Notes: a model not told the origin generated them from the letters alone. Shown: positions 16,183-24,717, counted from the first letter of the stretch. The stretch: DNA of 34,263 bases from Rhizobiales bacterium 32-66-11 (GCA_002304505.1 NCEH01000068.1:1-34263); one strand, 5' to 3'. Translations and numbers: made by a program.

Positions 16183-17700
16183 ATGAAACCAAGCGTCGTC
16201 ATCGCCGAGGAAGATGTGATCGCGAGCGTCGCCGACGCCTTGCAATACATCTCCTATTTTCACCCCGCCGATTACATCGTCCACCTCGCGCAGGCCTATG
16301 AGCGCGAGGAATCCCCGGCGGCGAAGGATGCCATCGCGCAGATCCTGGTGAATTCGCGCATGGCGGCGCTCGGTCATCGGCCGATCTGCCAGGATACCGG
16401 GCTGGTGGTGGCGTTCATCAAGGTGGGCATGGACGTGCGGTTCGATACCGCGCGCTCCCTGGCCGATCTCGTCAATGAGGGCGTGCGCCGGGCCTATCTC
16501 GACGCGGACAATCCGCTGCGCGCCTCCATGGTGGAGGACCCGCTGTTCGCCCGCCGCAACACCCGCGACAATGCCCCCGCCGTGGTGCATGCGGAGCTGG
16601 TGCCGGGCGGCACGGTGGAAATCTCGCTGGCGGCCAAGGGCGGCGGCTCGGAGAACAAGGCGCGCTTCGCCACCCTCAATCCCTCCGCCTCGGTGGTGGA
16701 TTGGGTGCTGAAGACGGTGCCGGAGCTGGGCGCCGGCTGGTGTCCGCCGGGCATGCTCGGCATCGGCATCGGCGGCAGCGCGGAAAAGGCCATGCTGCTG
16801 GCCAAGGAATCCCTGCTCGAACCGATCGACATGACGCAGCTGCTCGCGCGCGGCCCGGCGAGCCGGGAAGAAGAATTGCGCATCGAGCTTTATGAGAAGG
16901 TGAATGCGCTCGGCATCGGCGCGCAGGGTCTGGGCGGGCTCACCACGGTGGTGGATGTGAAGATCGCCACCTTCCCCACCCATGCGGCCTCCAAGCCCGT
17001 GGCGCTGATCCCCCAATGCGCCGCCAACCGCCATGCCACCATCGTGCTCGACGGCTCCGGCCCGGTGAAGCTCGATCCGCCGGACCTCTCCGCCTGGCCC
17101 CAGATCGTGCTGGACCAGACGAGCGCGGTCGCGCGGCGGGTCAACCTCGACACGCTCACGCGCGACGAGGTCGCCTCCTGGCGCATCGGTGAGAAGCTTC
17201 TGCTGAACGGGCGCATGCTCACCGGGCGCGACGCCGCCCATGCGCGCCTGTCGCAGATGCTGCGCGCCGGGGAACCGTTGCCGGTGAGCCTGAAGGACCG
17301 GGTGATCTATTATGTCGGCCCGGTGGATGCGGTGCGCGAGGAGGCGGTCGGCCCGGCCGGTCCCACCACCTCCACCCGCATGGACGGCTTCACCGACGAG
17401 ATCCTGGCCGGCACCGGGCTGATTGCCATGATCGGCAAGGCCGAGCGCGGGCCGGTCGCGATCGAGGCCATCGCGCGCCACAAGGCGGCCTATCTGATCG
17501 CCATCGGCGGGGCGGCCTATCTGGTGTCGAAGGCCATCAAGAGCGCGCGGGTGCTGGCGTTCGCGGACCTCGGCATGGAGGCGATCCACGAATTCGTGGT
17601 GGAGGACATGCCGGTCACGGTGGCAGTGGATAGCGCCGGGCAATCGGTGCACACGCTGGGCCCGGCGCAGTGGCGGGCGCGGATCGCGGAGCGGGTATAA
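16183..17700 (+). CDS. Class I fumarase-type hydratase, probable mesaconase
   Basis: 505 residues, with the alpha and beta parts (Fumerase and Fumerase_C) fused. The [4Fe-4S] cluster cysteines are C69 (HRPICQDTG), C187 (GWCPPGMLGIGIGG) and C279 (LIPQCAANR); other marks are AAKGGGSENKAR, GAQGLGGLTTVVDVKI and the C-terminal GPTTSTRMDGFTDEIL. Class I fumarases hydrate fumarate to malate, and several also hydrate mesaconate to (S)-citramalate; such an enzyme supports mesaconate growth in Burkholderia xenovorans. It sits 7 nt after dctM and upstream of the acyl-CoA dehydrogenase and MaoC-like genes, which favours a mesaconase role over housekeeping fumarase. Fumarate or D-tartrate as substrates are alternatives. 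Confidence 0.88.
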   Translation: MKPSVVIAEEDVIASVADALQYISYFHPADYIVHLAQAYEREESPAAKDAIAQILVNSRMAALGHRPICQDTGLVVAFIKVGMDVRFDTARSLADLVNEGVRRAYLDADNPLRASMVEDPLFARRNTRDNAPAVVHAELVPGGTVEISLAAKGGGSENKARFATLNPSASVVDWVLKTVPELGAGWCPPGMLGIGIGGSAEKAMLLAKESLLEPIDMTQLLARGPASREEELRIELYEKVNALGIGAQGLGGLTTVVDVKIATFPTHAASKPVALIPQCAANRHATIVLDGSGPVKLDPPDLSAWPQIVLDQTSAVARRVNLDTLTRDEVASWRIGEKLLLNGRMLTGRDAAHARLSQMLRAGEPLPVSLKDRVIYYVGPVDAVREEAVGPAGPTTSTRMDGFTDEILAGTGLIAMIGKAERGPVAIEAIARHKAAYLIAIGGAAYLVSKAIKSARVLAFADLGMEAIHEFVVEDMPVTVAVDSAGQSVHTLGPAQWRARIAERV

Positions 17701-17791
17701 CTTTTACCCTCACCGGGCGATCACTTTTATCACTTTCCAAGATGACCCAATCCCTTGCTAGGGAAGGGGTGGTTTGCTTTGGAGTTTTTTC

Positions 17792-18955
17792 ATGCAGGGT
17801 CAGGACGAGGAAACATTCGCAGATATCCGTGATGCGGTGCGCAAGCTCTGCGCAGGCTTTCCGGGCGAATATTGGCGACGGCTCGATCGCGAGGCGGCCT
17901 ATCCGTCCGAGTTCGTGGCTGCGCTGACCCAGTCCGGCTTCCTGTCTGCCCTGATACCGGAAGCCTATGGCGGGGCCGGCCTGCCCCTGTCCGCCGCAGC
18001 CGCCATCTTGGAGGAAGTGCAGCGGGCAGGGTGCAACGGCGGCGCCTGCCACGCCCAGATGTACATCATGGGCGCCCTGCTGCGGCACGGCAACGAAGCG
18101 CAGAAACAGGCCTATCTGCCGAAGATCGCGTCGGGCGAATTGCGCCTCCAGGCGTTCGGCGTCACCGAGCCGACCTCGGGAACCGACACCTCCTCCATCA
18201 AGACCTTCGCGGAAAAGCGCGGCGACCATTATGTGGTCAACGGGCAGAAGGTGTGGACCTCGCGGGCGGAATATTCCGATCTGATGCTGCTGCTCGCGCG
18301 CACCACGCCGAAAGACCAGGTGAAGAAGCGCACCGACGGCCTCTCGGTGTTCATCCTCGACATGCGCGAAGCCCGCAATGCCGGCCTCACCATCCGCCCG
18401 ATCCGGGCGATGATGAATCATTCCACCACCGAAGTGTTCTTCGACAATGTGCGCATTCCCGCCGAGAACCTCATCGGCGAGGAGGGCAAGGGCTTCCGCT
18501 ACATCCTCTCCGGCATGAATGCCGAGCGCATCCTCATCGGCTCGGAATGCGTGGGCGATGCCAAATGGTTCATCGAGAAGGCCACCGCCTATGCCAAGGA
18601 GCGGGTGGTGTTCGGCCGGCCCATCGGCCAGAACCAGGGCATCCAGTTTCCCATCGCCAAGGCCTATGCCCAGATGCGCGCGGCGGAATTGATGGTCCAT
18701 AAGGCGGCCGAGCGCTTTGAGGCCGGCCTGGATTGTGGCGAGCAGGCCAATATGGCCAAGATGCTGGCGGCGGACGCCTCCTGGGCGGCGGCGGAAGCCT
18801 GCGTGCAGACCCATGGCGGCTTCGGATTTGCCGAGGAATACGACGTGGAACGCAAGTTCCGCGAGACCCGCCTGTATCAGGTGGCGCCGATCTCCACCAA
18901 TCTCATCCTGAGCTATATCGCCGAGCATGTGCTCGGCCTGCCGCGCTCCTATTGA
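17792..18955 (+). CDS. Acyl-CoA dehydrogenase of the C5-dicarboxylate cluster
   Basis: Flavoprotein that would oxidise an acyl-CoA at C2-C3. 387 residues from ATG 17792, behind GGAG; an in-frame TTG at 17774 has no ribosome site. Motifs: FGVTEPTSGTDTSS (122-135), KVWTSRAEYSDLMLLLAR, MMNHSTTEVFFDNVRIP, FGRPIGQNQGIQFP, QTHGGFGFAEEYDVERKFRE. The canonical YEGT glutamate is missing: the C-terminus reads YQVAPISTNLILSYIAEHV. A glutamate at E245 (GMNAERILIG) falls where isovaleryl-CoA dehydrogenase carries its base, so the base is probably relocated. PA0879 in the Pseudomonas itaconate operon is a similar gene of unproven role. Methylsuccinyl-CoA is a possible substrate (inference). A TCCCT-tgct-AGGGA dyad lies upstream at 17751-17764. 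Confidence 0.9.
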   Translation: MQGQDEETFADIRDAVRKLCAGFPGEYWRRLDREAAYPSEFVAALTQSGFLSALIPEAYGGAGLPLSAAAAILEEVQRAGCNGGACHAQMYIMGALLRHGNEAQKQAYLPKIASGELRLQAFGVTEPTSGTDTSSIKTFAEKRGDHYVVNGQKVWTSRAEYSDLMLLLARTTPKDQVKKRTDGLSVFILDMREARNAGLTIRPIRAMMNHSTTEVFFDNVRIPAENLIGEEGKGFRYILSGMNAERILIGSECVGDAKWFIEKATAYAKERVVFGRPIGQNQGIQFPIAKAYAQMRAAELMVHKAAERFEAGLDCGEQANMAKMLAADASWAAAEACVQTHGGFGFAEEYDVERKFRETRLYQVAPISTNLILSYIAEHVLGLPRSY

Positions 18956-18962
18956 GGTCGAC

Positions 18963-19805
18963 ATGAGCGAGCCCCTGGACGTTGAAACCCTGCGCGGCTG
19001 GATCGGCCGCACCAACGAGGTGAGCGACCTCGTGACCGCCCGCGCGGTGCGCGAGATGCGCGCCACGCTGAACCGCGACCCCGGCGATCCCGTCGCCGGC
19101 GAGGAGGCGACGCTGACCGCCCATTGGTGCCTTTCGCCGATCACGGTGGAGATGGATCGGCTGGGGCCGGACGGGCATCCCGCACGCGGCGGGTTCCTGC
19201 CGCCGGTGCCGCTGCCGCGCCGCATGTGGGCGGGCGGGGCGCTCACATTCCACGATGCGCTGCGGGTGGGCGATGAAGCCCGGCGCCTGTCGCGCATCGA
19301 GGATGTGGTGGTAAAGGAAGGGCGCACCGGCACTTTGTGCTTCGTCACCGTCGCCCACAATGTCTACACGCCCCGCGGCCTCGCCATCGCCGAGCGGCAG
19401 GACATCGTCTATCGCGGCGTCGATGCGCCGGCGGGCGGGGCGGGCAAGAGCGAGCCGCCGCCGGTCGCCACCTGGCAGGAGGAAGTGGACACCTCCCCGG
19501 TGCTGCTGTTCCGCTATTCCGCCGTCACCTTCAACGGCCACCGCATCCATTACGACCGCACCTATTGCCAGCAGGAGGAGGGCTATCCCGGCCTCGTCGT
19601 GCACGGGCCGTTGCAGGCGACCTTGCTGGTGGAATTCGCCGCGCGCCTGCTGGGGCGGCCGCTGAAGCACTTTTCGTTCCGCAGCGTGCGGCCGATCTTC
19701 GACGGGCCGCCCATGCGCCTCAACGCCGCCGAGGGCGCCGAGGGGCTGGAGCTGTGGACCTCCGGCGCCGATGGCCGGCCCTGCATGATCGCGCAGGCAA
19801 TGTGA
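18963..19805 (+). CDS. ich: MaoC-like double-hotdog hydratase, itaconyl-CoA/mesaconyl-C4-CoA hydratase candidate
   Basis: 280 residues, 7 nt after the dehydrogenase. The N-terminal half is the FAS1-type (HTD2-like) dehydratase domain, with LPPVPLPRRMWAGGALTFH at 79-97. The C-terminal hotdog carries the hydratase motif FNGHRIHYDRTYC (190-202; candidate catalytic D198) followed by YPGLVVHGPL (208-217). Itaconyl-CoA hydratase Ich of Pseudomonas and mesaconyl-C4-CoA hydratase of Chloroflexus have this length and architecture, and both yield citramalyl-CoA, the substrate proposed for the CitE-like lyase. Last gene of the plus-strand run. Family is sure; the exact CoA ester is inferred from the cluster. 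Confidence 0.82.
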   Translation: MSEPLDVETLRGWIGRTNEVSDLVTARAVREMRATLNRDPGDPVAGEEATLTAHWCLSPITVEMDRLGPDGHPARGGFLPPVPLPRRMWAGGALTFHDALRVGDEARRLSRIEDVVVKEGRTGTLCFVTVAHNVYTPRGLAIAERQDIVYRGVDAPAGGAGKSEPPPVATWQEEVDTSPVLLFRYSAVTFNGHRIHYDRTYCQQEEGYPGLVVHGPLQATLLVEFAARLLGRPLKHFSFRSVRPIFDGPPMRLNAAEGAEGLELWTSGADGRPCMIAQAM

Positions 19806-19830
19806 GGTGCTGAAGCTGGTTGAACGCGGC

Positions 19831-19851
19831 GGCGCGCCGGCCCGGCGCGCC
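19831..19851. terminator. Perfect GC inverted repeat in the convergent gap
   Basis: GGCGCGCCGG (19831-19840) and CCGGCGCGCC (19842-19851) are exact inverted repeats around one base, in the 54-nt gap between the convergent hydratase and diguanylate cyclase genes. No T-run, so termination would depend on hairpin strength or Rho. Confidence 0.45.
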
Positions 19852-19859
19852 CGGCGCGG

Positions 19860-21329
19860 TTACATGATTTCGACGCGGTTCTTGCCGTTGCGCTTGGCTT
19901 CATAGAGCGCCGCGTCGGCCTGGGCGATGAGCCGGTCGATGGGCAGGCCCCTTTCCGAGGGGGTATAGACGTGGACGCCGGCGCTGACCGTGACGCGCTC
20001 GGGCAAAGCGGTGCTGGTGGCGATGGATTGGCGCACGCGCTCGGCCACCTTCCTGGCTTCGGCCTGGGGAGTCTGGGGCAGCAGCAACAGGAATTCCTCG
20101 CCGCCGAACCGGCAGACCGCGTCATCCGCCCGCGAGGCGGCCCGCATGCATTGCGCCACCTCTTTCAGGGCGATATCGCCCGCCAGATGGCCGTAGCGGT
20201 CGTTATAGGGTTTGAAATCGTCCACATCGACCATGATGAAGGCGAGCGGCGTGCCCTGGGCATTGGCGCGCGCCATTTCCTGGTCGAGCCGATGACGCAG
20301 CGCGCGGCGGTTCAGCGTGCCGGTCAGCGGGTCCAGCGAGGCGAGCTGGGTGAGCTTCTGATTGGCTTCTTCCAGCTGCCTGCGCTTCTGGTCGAGCTCC
20401 CGGATCAAGGTGCGCTCTGCGGTGATGTCGTGGATCTGCGAAATGAAGCAGCGGGGCGAGCCGTCTTCATTATGCACCAGGGCGACATTCAACTGAGCCC
20501 AGACGATGGTCCCATCCGGACGCACATAGCGCTTGTCCATCTCGTATTCGGATATGAGCCCGGCTTTGATCTCCTCCAGCTGCATCAGATCCATGCTCAA
20601 GTCTTCGGGATAAGTCAGGGACTGGAAGTCCCGCGCCTGCAATTCTTCTTCCGAATAGCCGAACAGGCGGCAAGCCGCCGGGTTGGCGCGCAGGAATTTG
20701 CCGTCGAGGTCGACCACGGTGATGCCGATGGGGGCATTGGCGAAGGCGGTCTGGAAAAAGGCGATGGCGGCCGTGCGCTCCTTGTCGGCTTCCCGGCGCT
20801 CGGCTTCCAGCCGGTCGCGCTCGATCGCGCGGCCGAGGGTTTCTGCCAGCAATTCCAGCAGGGCCACCGAATCCGGGCTGAAAGGGTGATCGCGCGGCGT
20901 GGGGTCCAGCAGGCTCAATGCGCCGATGATTTCGTCGCCGATCCGGATCGGCGCACCCAAATAGCTTTCGAGCTTGGTGTCGGCATAGATCGGATGACCG
21001 CGCAAAACCAGGTCGCGGGCCACGTGCGGGCAGGAGATGGCGTGCCCGGTGCGGATCGCCTCCACCACGAACGTGGCTTCCAGGGCAAGGGCCTGCCCCG
21101 CTGCGACCGGCGGCGGATGCGTGGATTGTATCCGCAAGGGTGTAAACGTGCCGTCCTTCACCGAGCCGATGATCGCGATATCCATGCCGAAGATCGCACG
21201 CGCGGTGGTCAGGTAATGGTCATAGGTTTCGGTTATCGTGCAGTTGGAGAGGCCAAGGAGTTGCCTCACGGCATCCAACGCTTTGGCCCAGTCTCCGCCC
21301 ATGACCTCGCCGCACCGCGCCTCGCTCAA
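19860..21329 (-). CDS. GAF-PAS-GGDEF diguanylate cyclase
   Basis: Makes cyclic di-GMP from two GTP. 489 residues, no membrane segment, so cytoplasmic. A GAF-like domain spans about 35-172 (SYLGAPIRIGDEIIGALSLLD), a PAS domain about 192-308 (GITVVDLDGKFLRANPAACRLFGYSEEEL), a coiled-coil linker about 305-330, and GGDEF about 331-489 (DPLTGTLNRRALRHRL, MVDVDDFKPYNDRYGH). The active loop is GGEEF at 409-413, and a product-inhibition site RxxD is present at R400-D403 exactly five residues before it, so an active and feedback-controlled enzyme is expected. Monocistronic; a dyad lies upstream. No link to the catabolic cluster is evident. Confidence 0.92.
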   Translation of the reverse strand: MSEARCGEVMGGDWAKALDAVRQLLGLSNCTITETYDHYLTTARAIFGMDIAIIGSVKDGTFTPLRIQSTHPPPVAAGQALALEATFVVEAIRTGHAISCPHVARDLVLRGHPIYADTKLESYLGAPIRIGDEIIGALSLLDPTPRDHPFSPDSVALLELLAETLGRAIERDRLEAERREADKERTAAIAFFQTAFANAPIGITVVDLDGKFLRANPAACRLFGYSEEELQARDFQSLTYPEDLSMDLMQLEEIKAGLISEYEMDKRYVRPDGTIVWAQLNVALVHNEDGSPRCFISQIHDITAERTLIRELDQKRRQLEEANQKLTQLASLDPLTGTLNRRALRHRLDQEMARANAQGTPLAFIMVDVDDFKPYNDRYGHLAGDIALKEVAQCMRAASRADDAVCRFGGEEFLLLLPQTPQAEARKVAERVRQSIATSTALPERVTVSAGVHVYTPSERGLPIDRLIAQADAALYEAKRNGKNRVEIM

Positions 21330-21359
21330 GTGTTTCTCCAGAAAAATGCCGGATTATTC

Positions 21360-21392
21360 GAGTATCACGACGAAAAAACCGTGAAAATACTC
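21360..21392. other. Dyad upstream of the diguanylate cyclase gene
   Basis: GAGTATCACG (21360-21369) pairs with CGTG (21380-21383) and ATACTC (21387-21392), with three unpaired A. It lies 31 nt before the minus-strand start, in an AT-richer gap (21330-21599) shared with pncB. The gap also has a TATAAT at 21492-21497, about 100 nt before pncB, without a clear -35. Function unknown. Confidence 0.25.
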
Positions 21393-21599
21393 ATAATTCC
21401 TGGCGTTCAACCATCGAGACTGATCCCGCCATTCGTCTGGCATTTGCTAACATAAATTCCACGCGCCCAACAGGTGCCATTCAATTTAGAATATAATGAA
21501 TGTAGCCGGTCCAGCGGATCAGCGGCGTCCAAATAAGGCAAAGTGGATGTACACCACGGACGCGGTGGTATAGCAGTCTTCCGCCGCCTCGGGATTCCC

Positions 21600-22892
21600 A
21601 TGACCGACATAGCCACGCGCGTCTACAATCATACCTGGAAAATCGACCCCATCGTCCGCTCGGTGCTCGATACGGACTTCTATAAGCTCCTGATGGGGCA
21701 GACGATTTTTCGCCGCCACCGGGATGTGAAGGTCACCTTCGGCATCCACAACCGCACCAGCCGGGTGCGGCTTGGCGACATCATCGACATCGGCGCCTTG
21801 CGCGAGCAATTGGATCACGTCCGCTCGCTGAGCCTGACGCGCGGCGAATCCACGTGGCTGCGCGGCAACATGTTCTACGGCAAGCGGCAGATGTTCTCGC
21901 CCGATTACGTGGCCTGGCTGGAGAGCTTCCGCTTCCCCGCCTACCACCTGGAGAAGTGGGACGGGCAATATGAGCTGGTGTTCGAGGGGCCGTGGGTCGA
22001 GACCACCATGTGGGAGATCCCGGCGCTCGCCATCATCAACGAGCTGCGCTCGCGCGCGGTGTTGAAGGATCTCGGCAAGTTCGAACTCCAGATCCTCTAT
22101 GCCCGCGCCATGACGCGGGTGTGGGAGAAGATCGAGGCCATCAAGGCGCTCGGCCCGGTGAATGTCGCGGATTTCGGCACCCGCCGCCGCCACGGCTATC
22201 TGTGGCAGGATTGGTGCGTGCAGGCGCTCATGGAGGGGCTGGGCGAAACCTTCCTCGGCACCTCCAATTGCCTGATCGCCATGCAGCGCGAGGTGGAGGC
22301 GACCGGCACCAATGCGCACGAATTGCCGATGGTCTATTCCGCCCTCGCCCGCAGCGACGCGGAATTGCTGCGTGCGCCCTATCAGGTGCTGGCGGATTGG
22401 CAGGAGGATTATGAAGGCAATCTGCGCATCATGCTGCCGGATACCTATGGCACGTCCGGGTTCCTGGCCCATGCGCCCGATTGGCTGACCGCCTGGACCG
22501 GCATCCGCATCGACAGCAAGGATCCCATCGAGGGGGGCGAGGAGGTGATCGCCTGGTGGAAATCGCGCGGCCAGGACCCGCGCGAGAAGCTCGCCATCTT
22601 CTCCGACGGGCTGGACGTGGACGAGGTGGCGCGCATCCATGCCCGCTTCACCGGCCGCATGCGCCTCGGCTTCGGCTGGGGCACGCTGCTGACCAATGAT
22701 TTCCGCGGCCTTGCCCCGCACGGCGCGCTCGATCCCATTTCCATCGTCTGCAAGGTGATCTCCGCCAACGGCCTGCCGGCGGTGAAGCTTTCCGACAATC
22801 CCACCAAGGCCATGGGGCCGCCGGCCGAAATCGAGCGCTATCGGCGCCTGTTCGCGGTCGGCCATCAGGTCGCGCGGCCGGCGATGGTGTGA
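21600..22892 (+). CDS. pncB: Nicotinate phosphoribosyltransferase
   Basis: Converts nicotinate, PRPP and ATP to nicotinate mononucleotide for NAD salvage. 430 residues from ATG 21600 ([19 protein letters not shown]); the 19 upstream in-frame residues are not conserved in character. Motifs: [14 protein letters not shown] at the N-terminus, [14 protein letters not shown] (192-205), [10 protein letters not shown], and the phosphorylated histidine H240 in [11 protein letters not shown], as in E. coli PncB. C-terminal [12 protein letters not shown] is also typical. Length matches proteobacterial enzymes. Monocistronic; no recognisable Nrt- or Nia-type operator was found. Confidence 0.95.
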   Translation: MTDIATRVYNHTWKIDPIVRSVLDTDFYKLLMGQTIFRRHRDVKVTFGIHNRTSRVRLGDIIDIGALREQLDHVRSLSLTRGESTWLRGNMFYGKRQMFSPDYVAWLESFRFPAYHLEKWDGQYELVFEGPWVETTMWEIPALAIINELRSRAVLKDLGKFELQILYARAMTRVWEKIEAIKALGPVNVADFGTRRRHGYLWQDWCVQALMEGLGETFLGTSNCLIAMQREVEATGTNAHELPMVYSALARSDAELLRAPYQVLADWQEDYEGNLRIMLPDTYGTSGFLAHAPDWLTAWTGIRIDSKDPIEGGEEVIAWWKSRGQDPREKLAIFSDGLDVDEVARIHARFTGRMRLGFGWGTLLTNDFRGLAPHGALDPISIVCKVISANGLPAVKLSDNPTKAMGPPAEIERYRRLFAVGHQVARPAMV

Positions 22893-23009
22893 CACCGTCG
22901 CGATGAAGCGCGGCGGGGACCTTCTGCCGCGCTTGCGCTTGCCTTTCAGAAGGCATGCAAGAACTTGAGGCAATTGCATTTCATTTGAGCAATGCTGGCG
23001 CTCTTTACC

Positions 23010-23034
23010 GGAACCTCTTCGTGCGGAGGCTGTT
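23010..23034 (+). promoter_or_regulatory. EcfG-type general stress promoter of the BON gene
   Basis: GGAAC (23010-23014), 16 nt, then TGTT (23031-23034). The alphaproteobacterial EcfG consensus is GGAAC-N16/17-CGTT, so 8 of 9 positions match. Transcription would start near 23042, about 30 nt before the ATG at 23073, with the Shine-Dalgarno AGGAGG between. The position supports it. Confidence 0.55.
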
Positions 23035-23072
23035 TTTTCTGCGAGGGGAAAATTTCCAAGCAGGAGGAATGC

Positions 23073-24260
23073 ATGCCTCAGAATTGGCGCGCCGAAGACG
23101 ATCGGCACCGCAACGATGATCGGTCCGGTTCCGATTGGCGCAACGAGGACAGCTTCCGCAGCGGCCCGCGCGGCGGCAATGATCGCGAGGCCTATGCCCG
23201 CGGCCGGGACCAGGGCTATCGCGACGATCATGGACGCGGCGGCGAACGCTATTTCTCGTCCGAATCCCATTATGGCAACCGCCCCGGCTGGCGCGACCCG
23301 TCCGGCGCCCGCGAGCAGGGGCGCTATCAGGATTATGGCAGCGGCCCGAACCGCGATTACGGGCGCGGCCCGTATGAGGATTACGGCGCCGGGCGCGGAA
23401 CCGATACGCGTGGCCAGGACATGCGTGGCCAGGAAACGCGCGGCCAGGAAACGCGCGGCCAGGACATGCGCGGCCAGGAAACGCGCGGCCAGGACATGCG
23501 CGAGACCCATTATTTCGGCGGCGGCACCTATCCCCGCTCCGAATTCTCCTATGGCCATGCGCGCGACGACGATGCCTATCGCTTCTCCCGCGACCGGCAG
23601 GCCCGCCGGCCCAATTGGGGGCGTGAGGAATGGGGCATGTCCGGACCCCAGCAGACCGGGCGCGGCGGCTATGGCCGCGAAGGCTATTATGGCCGCGAGG
23701 GATACGACCAGGATCGTGGGCAAGACCGCGGCCAGGATCGCGGCCTCTGGGACCGGGCGAGCGACGAAGTCTCGTCCTGGTTCGGCGACGAGGGCGCCGA
23801 GCGGCGCCGGCGCGAGGATCAGTATCGCGGCCGTGGCCCCAAGAATTACAACCGCTCGGACGATCGTGTCCGCGAGGATGTGAGCGACCGCCTGACCGAC
23901 GACTGGCAGGTGGATGCCTCGGAAATCGAGGTGAACGCCAGCAGCGGGGAGGTGACCTTGACCGGCACCGTCGCCGACCGTGCCCAGCGGCGTCGCGCGG
24001 AGGATGTGGCGGAGCAGGTTTCCGGCGTCCGCCACGTGCAGAACAATTTGCGGGTGCGCGACGTCTCCTCCGGCCTCGGCCGGGGCAATGCCGCGCAGAG
24101 CTCGGGCGCGAGCTCGTCCCTGCATGGCACGGCGTCGCCGTCTGGGGAAACCCAGGCCAGCGGGACCCAGGCCAGCGGGACCCAGGCCAGCGGAACCCAG
24201 GCGAGCGGAGTTCAGGCGAGCGGAACCCAGGCGAGCGTGCCCGGTACCGTGAAGCGCTGA
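23073..24260 (+). CDS. Hydrophilic repeat-rich protein with a BON domain
   Basis: 395 residues from ATG 23073, 5 nt after AGGAGG. An upstream in-frame start at 22992 would add a Cys-rich piece with no ribosome site and is rejected. Residues 1-250 are very hydrophilic, rich in R, G, D, Y and Q and probably disordered, with six RGQ(D/E)(M/T) repeats. A conserved piece [20 protein letters not shown] leads into [17 protein letters not shown] and the BON domain (about 277-340: [36 protein letters not shown]), then six TQASG repeats at the C-terminus. No signal peptide is visible. BON proteins of this kind are often stress-induced in alphaproteobacteria, fitting the EcfG-type promoter. Precise role unknown. 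Confidence 0.85.
   Translation: MPQNWRAEDDRHRNDDRSGSDWRNEDSFRSGPRGGNDREAYARGRDQGYRDDHGRGGERYFSSESHYGNRPGWRDPSGAREQGRYQDYGSGPNRDYGRGPYEDYGAGRGTDTRGQDMRGQETRGQETRGQDMRGQETRGQDMRETHYFGGGTYPRSEFSYGHARDDDAYRFSRDRQARRPNWGREEWGMSGPQQTGRGGYGREGYYGREGYDQDRGQDRGQDRGLWDRASDEVSSWFGDEGAERRRREDQYRGRGPKNYNRSDDRVREDVSDRLTDDWQVDASEIEVNASSGEVTLTGTVADRAQRRRAEDVAEQVSGVRHVQNNLRVRDVSSGLGRGNAAQSSGASSSLHGTASPSGETQASGTQASGTQASGTQASGVQASGTQASVPGTVKR
23409..23498 (+). repeat. Six 15-bp tandem units in the BON gene N-terminal region
   Basis: Units begin at 23409, 23424, 23439, 23454, 23469 and 23484. Each reads CG(T/C)GGCCAGGA followed by CATG or AACG, encoding RGQDM or RGQET. Near-identity at the DNA level suggests recent slippage. 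Confidence 0.9.
24150..24239 (+). repeat. Six 15-bp tandem units at the BON gene 3' end
   Basis: Units begin at 24150, 24165, 24180, 24195, 24210 and 24225 and encode TQASG (one VQASG, last one TQASV). The first two are identical. Confidence 0.9.
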
Positions 24261-24311
24261 GGGAGCTTGGTCCGGTTCAGGCCGGAACAGGCGCGCCTTC
24301 TGCAAAAAAAG

Positions 24312-24339
24312 AAAGGGCGGCCCTCGGGTCGCCCTTTTT
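24312..24339. terminator. Bidirectional rho-independent terminator
   Basis: AAAGGGCG (24312-24319) pairs with CGCCCTTT (24330-24337), inner GCCC/GGGT strengthen the stem, and TTTTT follows at 24335-24339. An A-run (24304-24310) precedes it, giving a T-run on the minus strand too. Ends the BON transcript 51 nt after its stop. Confidence 0.8.
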
Positions 24340-24384
24340 CGGCACGGGCCTTGCTTGTCTTGGAGTGGAACGAGGAGACCGGCC

Positions 24385-24645
24385 ATGTCCGAGAAAGTCA
24401 TCAGTCTGCGCGGGACAGCCCTGCCGCCCGCCGCGTCGACGCCGAACCCGACCGTCGTTGCGGAGCTTGAGCGCCTGCTGGAGGCCGCCCGCGCGGGCGA
24501 ACTGGTCGGGCTTGCCGGAACCTTCCTGCACAAGGATCAAAATGTGACCTATGCCTATGCGGGCAGCGTCGGCGGCTATGGCATGATCGGCGGGCTGGCA
24601 TGTCTGAAGGCCCGGCTCGTGGCCCGGCAGGAATGGGACGGCTGA
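24385..24645 (+). CDS. Small hypothetical protein, 86 residues
   Basis: ATG 24385 behind GAGGAGACCGGCC. The sequence has an amphipathic helix VVAELERLLEAARAGELVGLAG, a strand-like YAYAGSVGGYGMIGGLACLKARL and a short polar tail. Not confidently recognised; short proteins with an ELxxLLExARxGE(I/L)xGLA opening recur in alphaproteobacteria and phages in my recollection, without known function. No signal peptide. It stands alone between two intergenic stretches. Confidence 0.7.
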   Translation: MSEKVISLRGTALPPAASTPNPTVVAELERLLEAARAGELVGLAGTFLHKDQNVTYAYAGSVGGYGMIGGLACLKARLVARQEWDG

Positions 24646-24671
24646 GGGGTGCGCGCCCGCCCGCTTAGGGC

Positions 24672-24717
24672 GGTATCGCATTTTCTTCACGCGAACCGGT
24701 GTGCGTCGAAACCGATC
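24672..24717. repeat. Hyphomicrobiales-type interspersed repeat remnant
   Basis: The stretch contains CGCATTTTCTTCACGCGAACC followed by GGTGTGCGTCGAAACC. It closely resembles a short dyad-bearing intergenic repeat common in Bradyrhizobium/Xanthobacter-like genomes (CGCATTTTCTTCACGCGAAC, CGGTATCCACTTCGCTCGAAAACG, from memory). Only one copy is in the window; GGTATCGCATTT also occurs at 3151. Confidence 0.45.

Noticed and set aside
22992..23072. Upstream start of the BON protein adding a Cys-rich leader
   Set aside because: No ribosome site, and it would lie upstream of the candidate EcfG promoter.
23409..24239. CRISPR-like arrays
   Set aside because: Units are 15 bp, directly abutting and in frame within a coding region, with no spacers.
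21519..24533. 1004-codon minus-strand frame opposite pncB and the BON gene
   Set aside because: Shadow; its Ala/Leu repeats mirror the 15-bp repeats of the BON gene, and the plus strand has convincing domains and starts.
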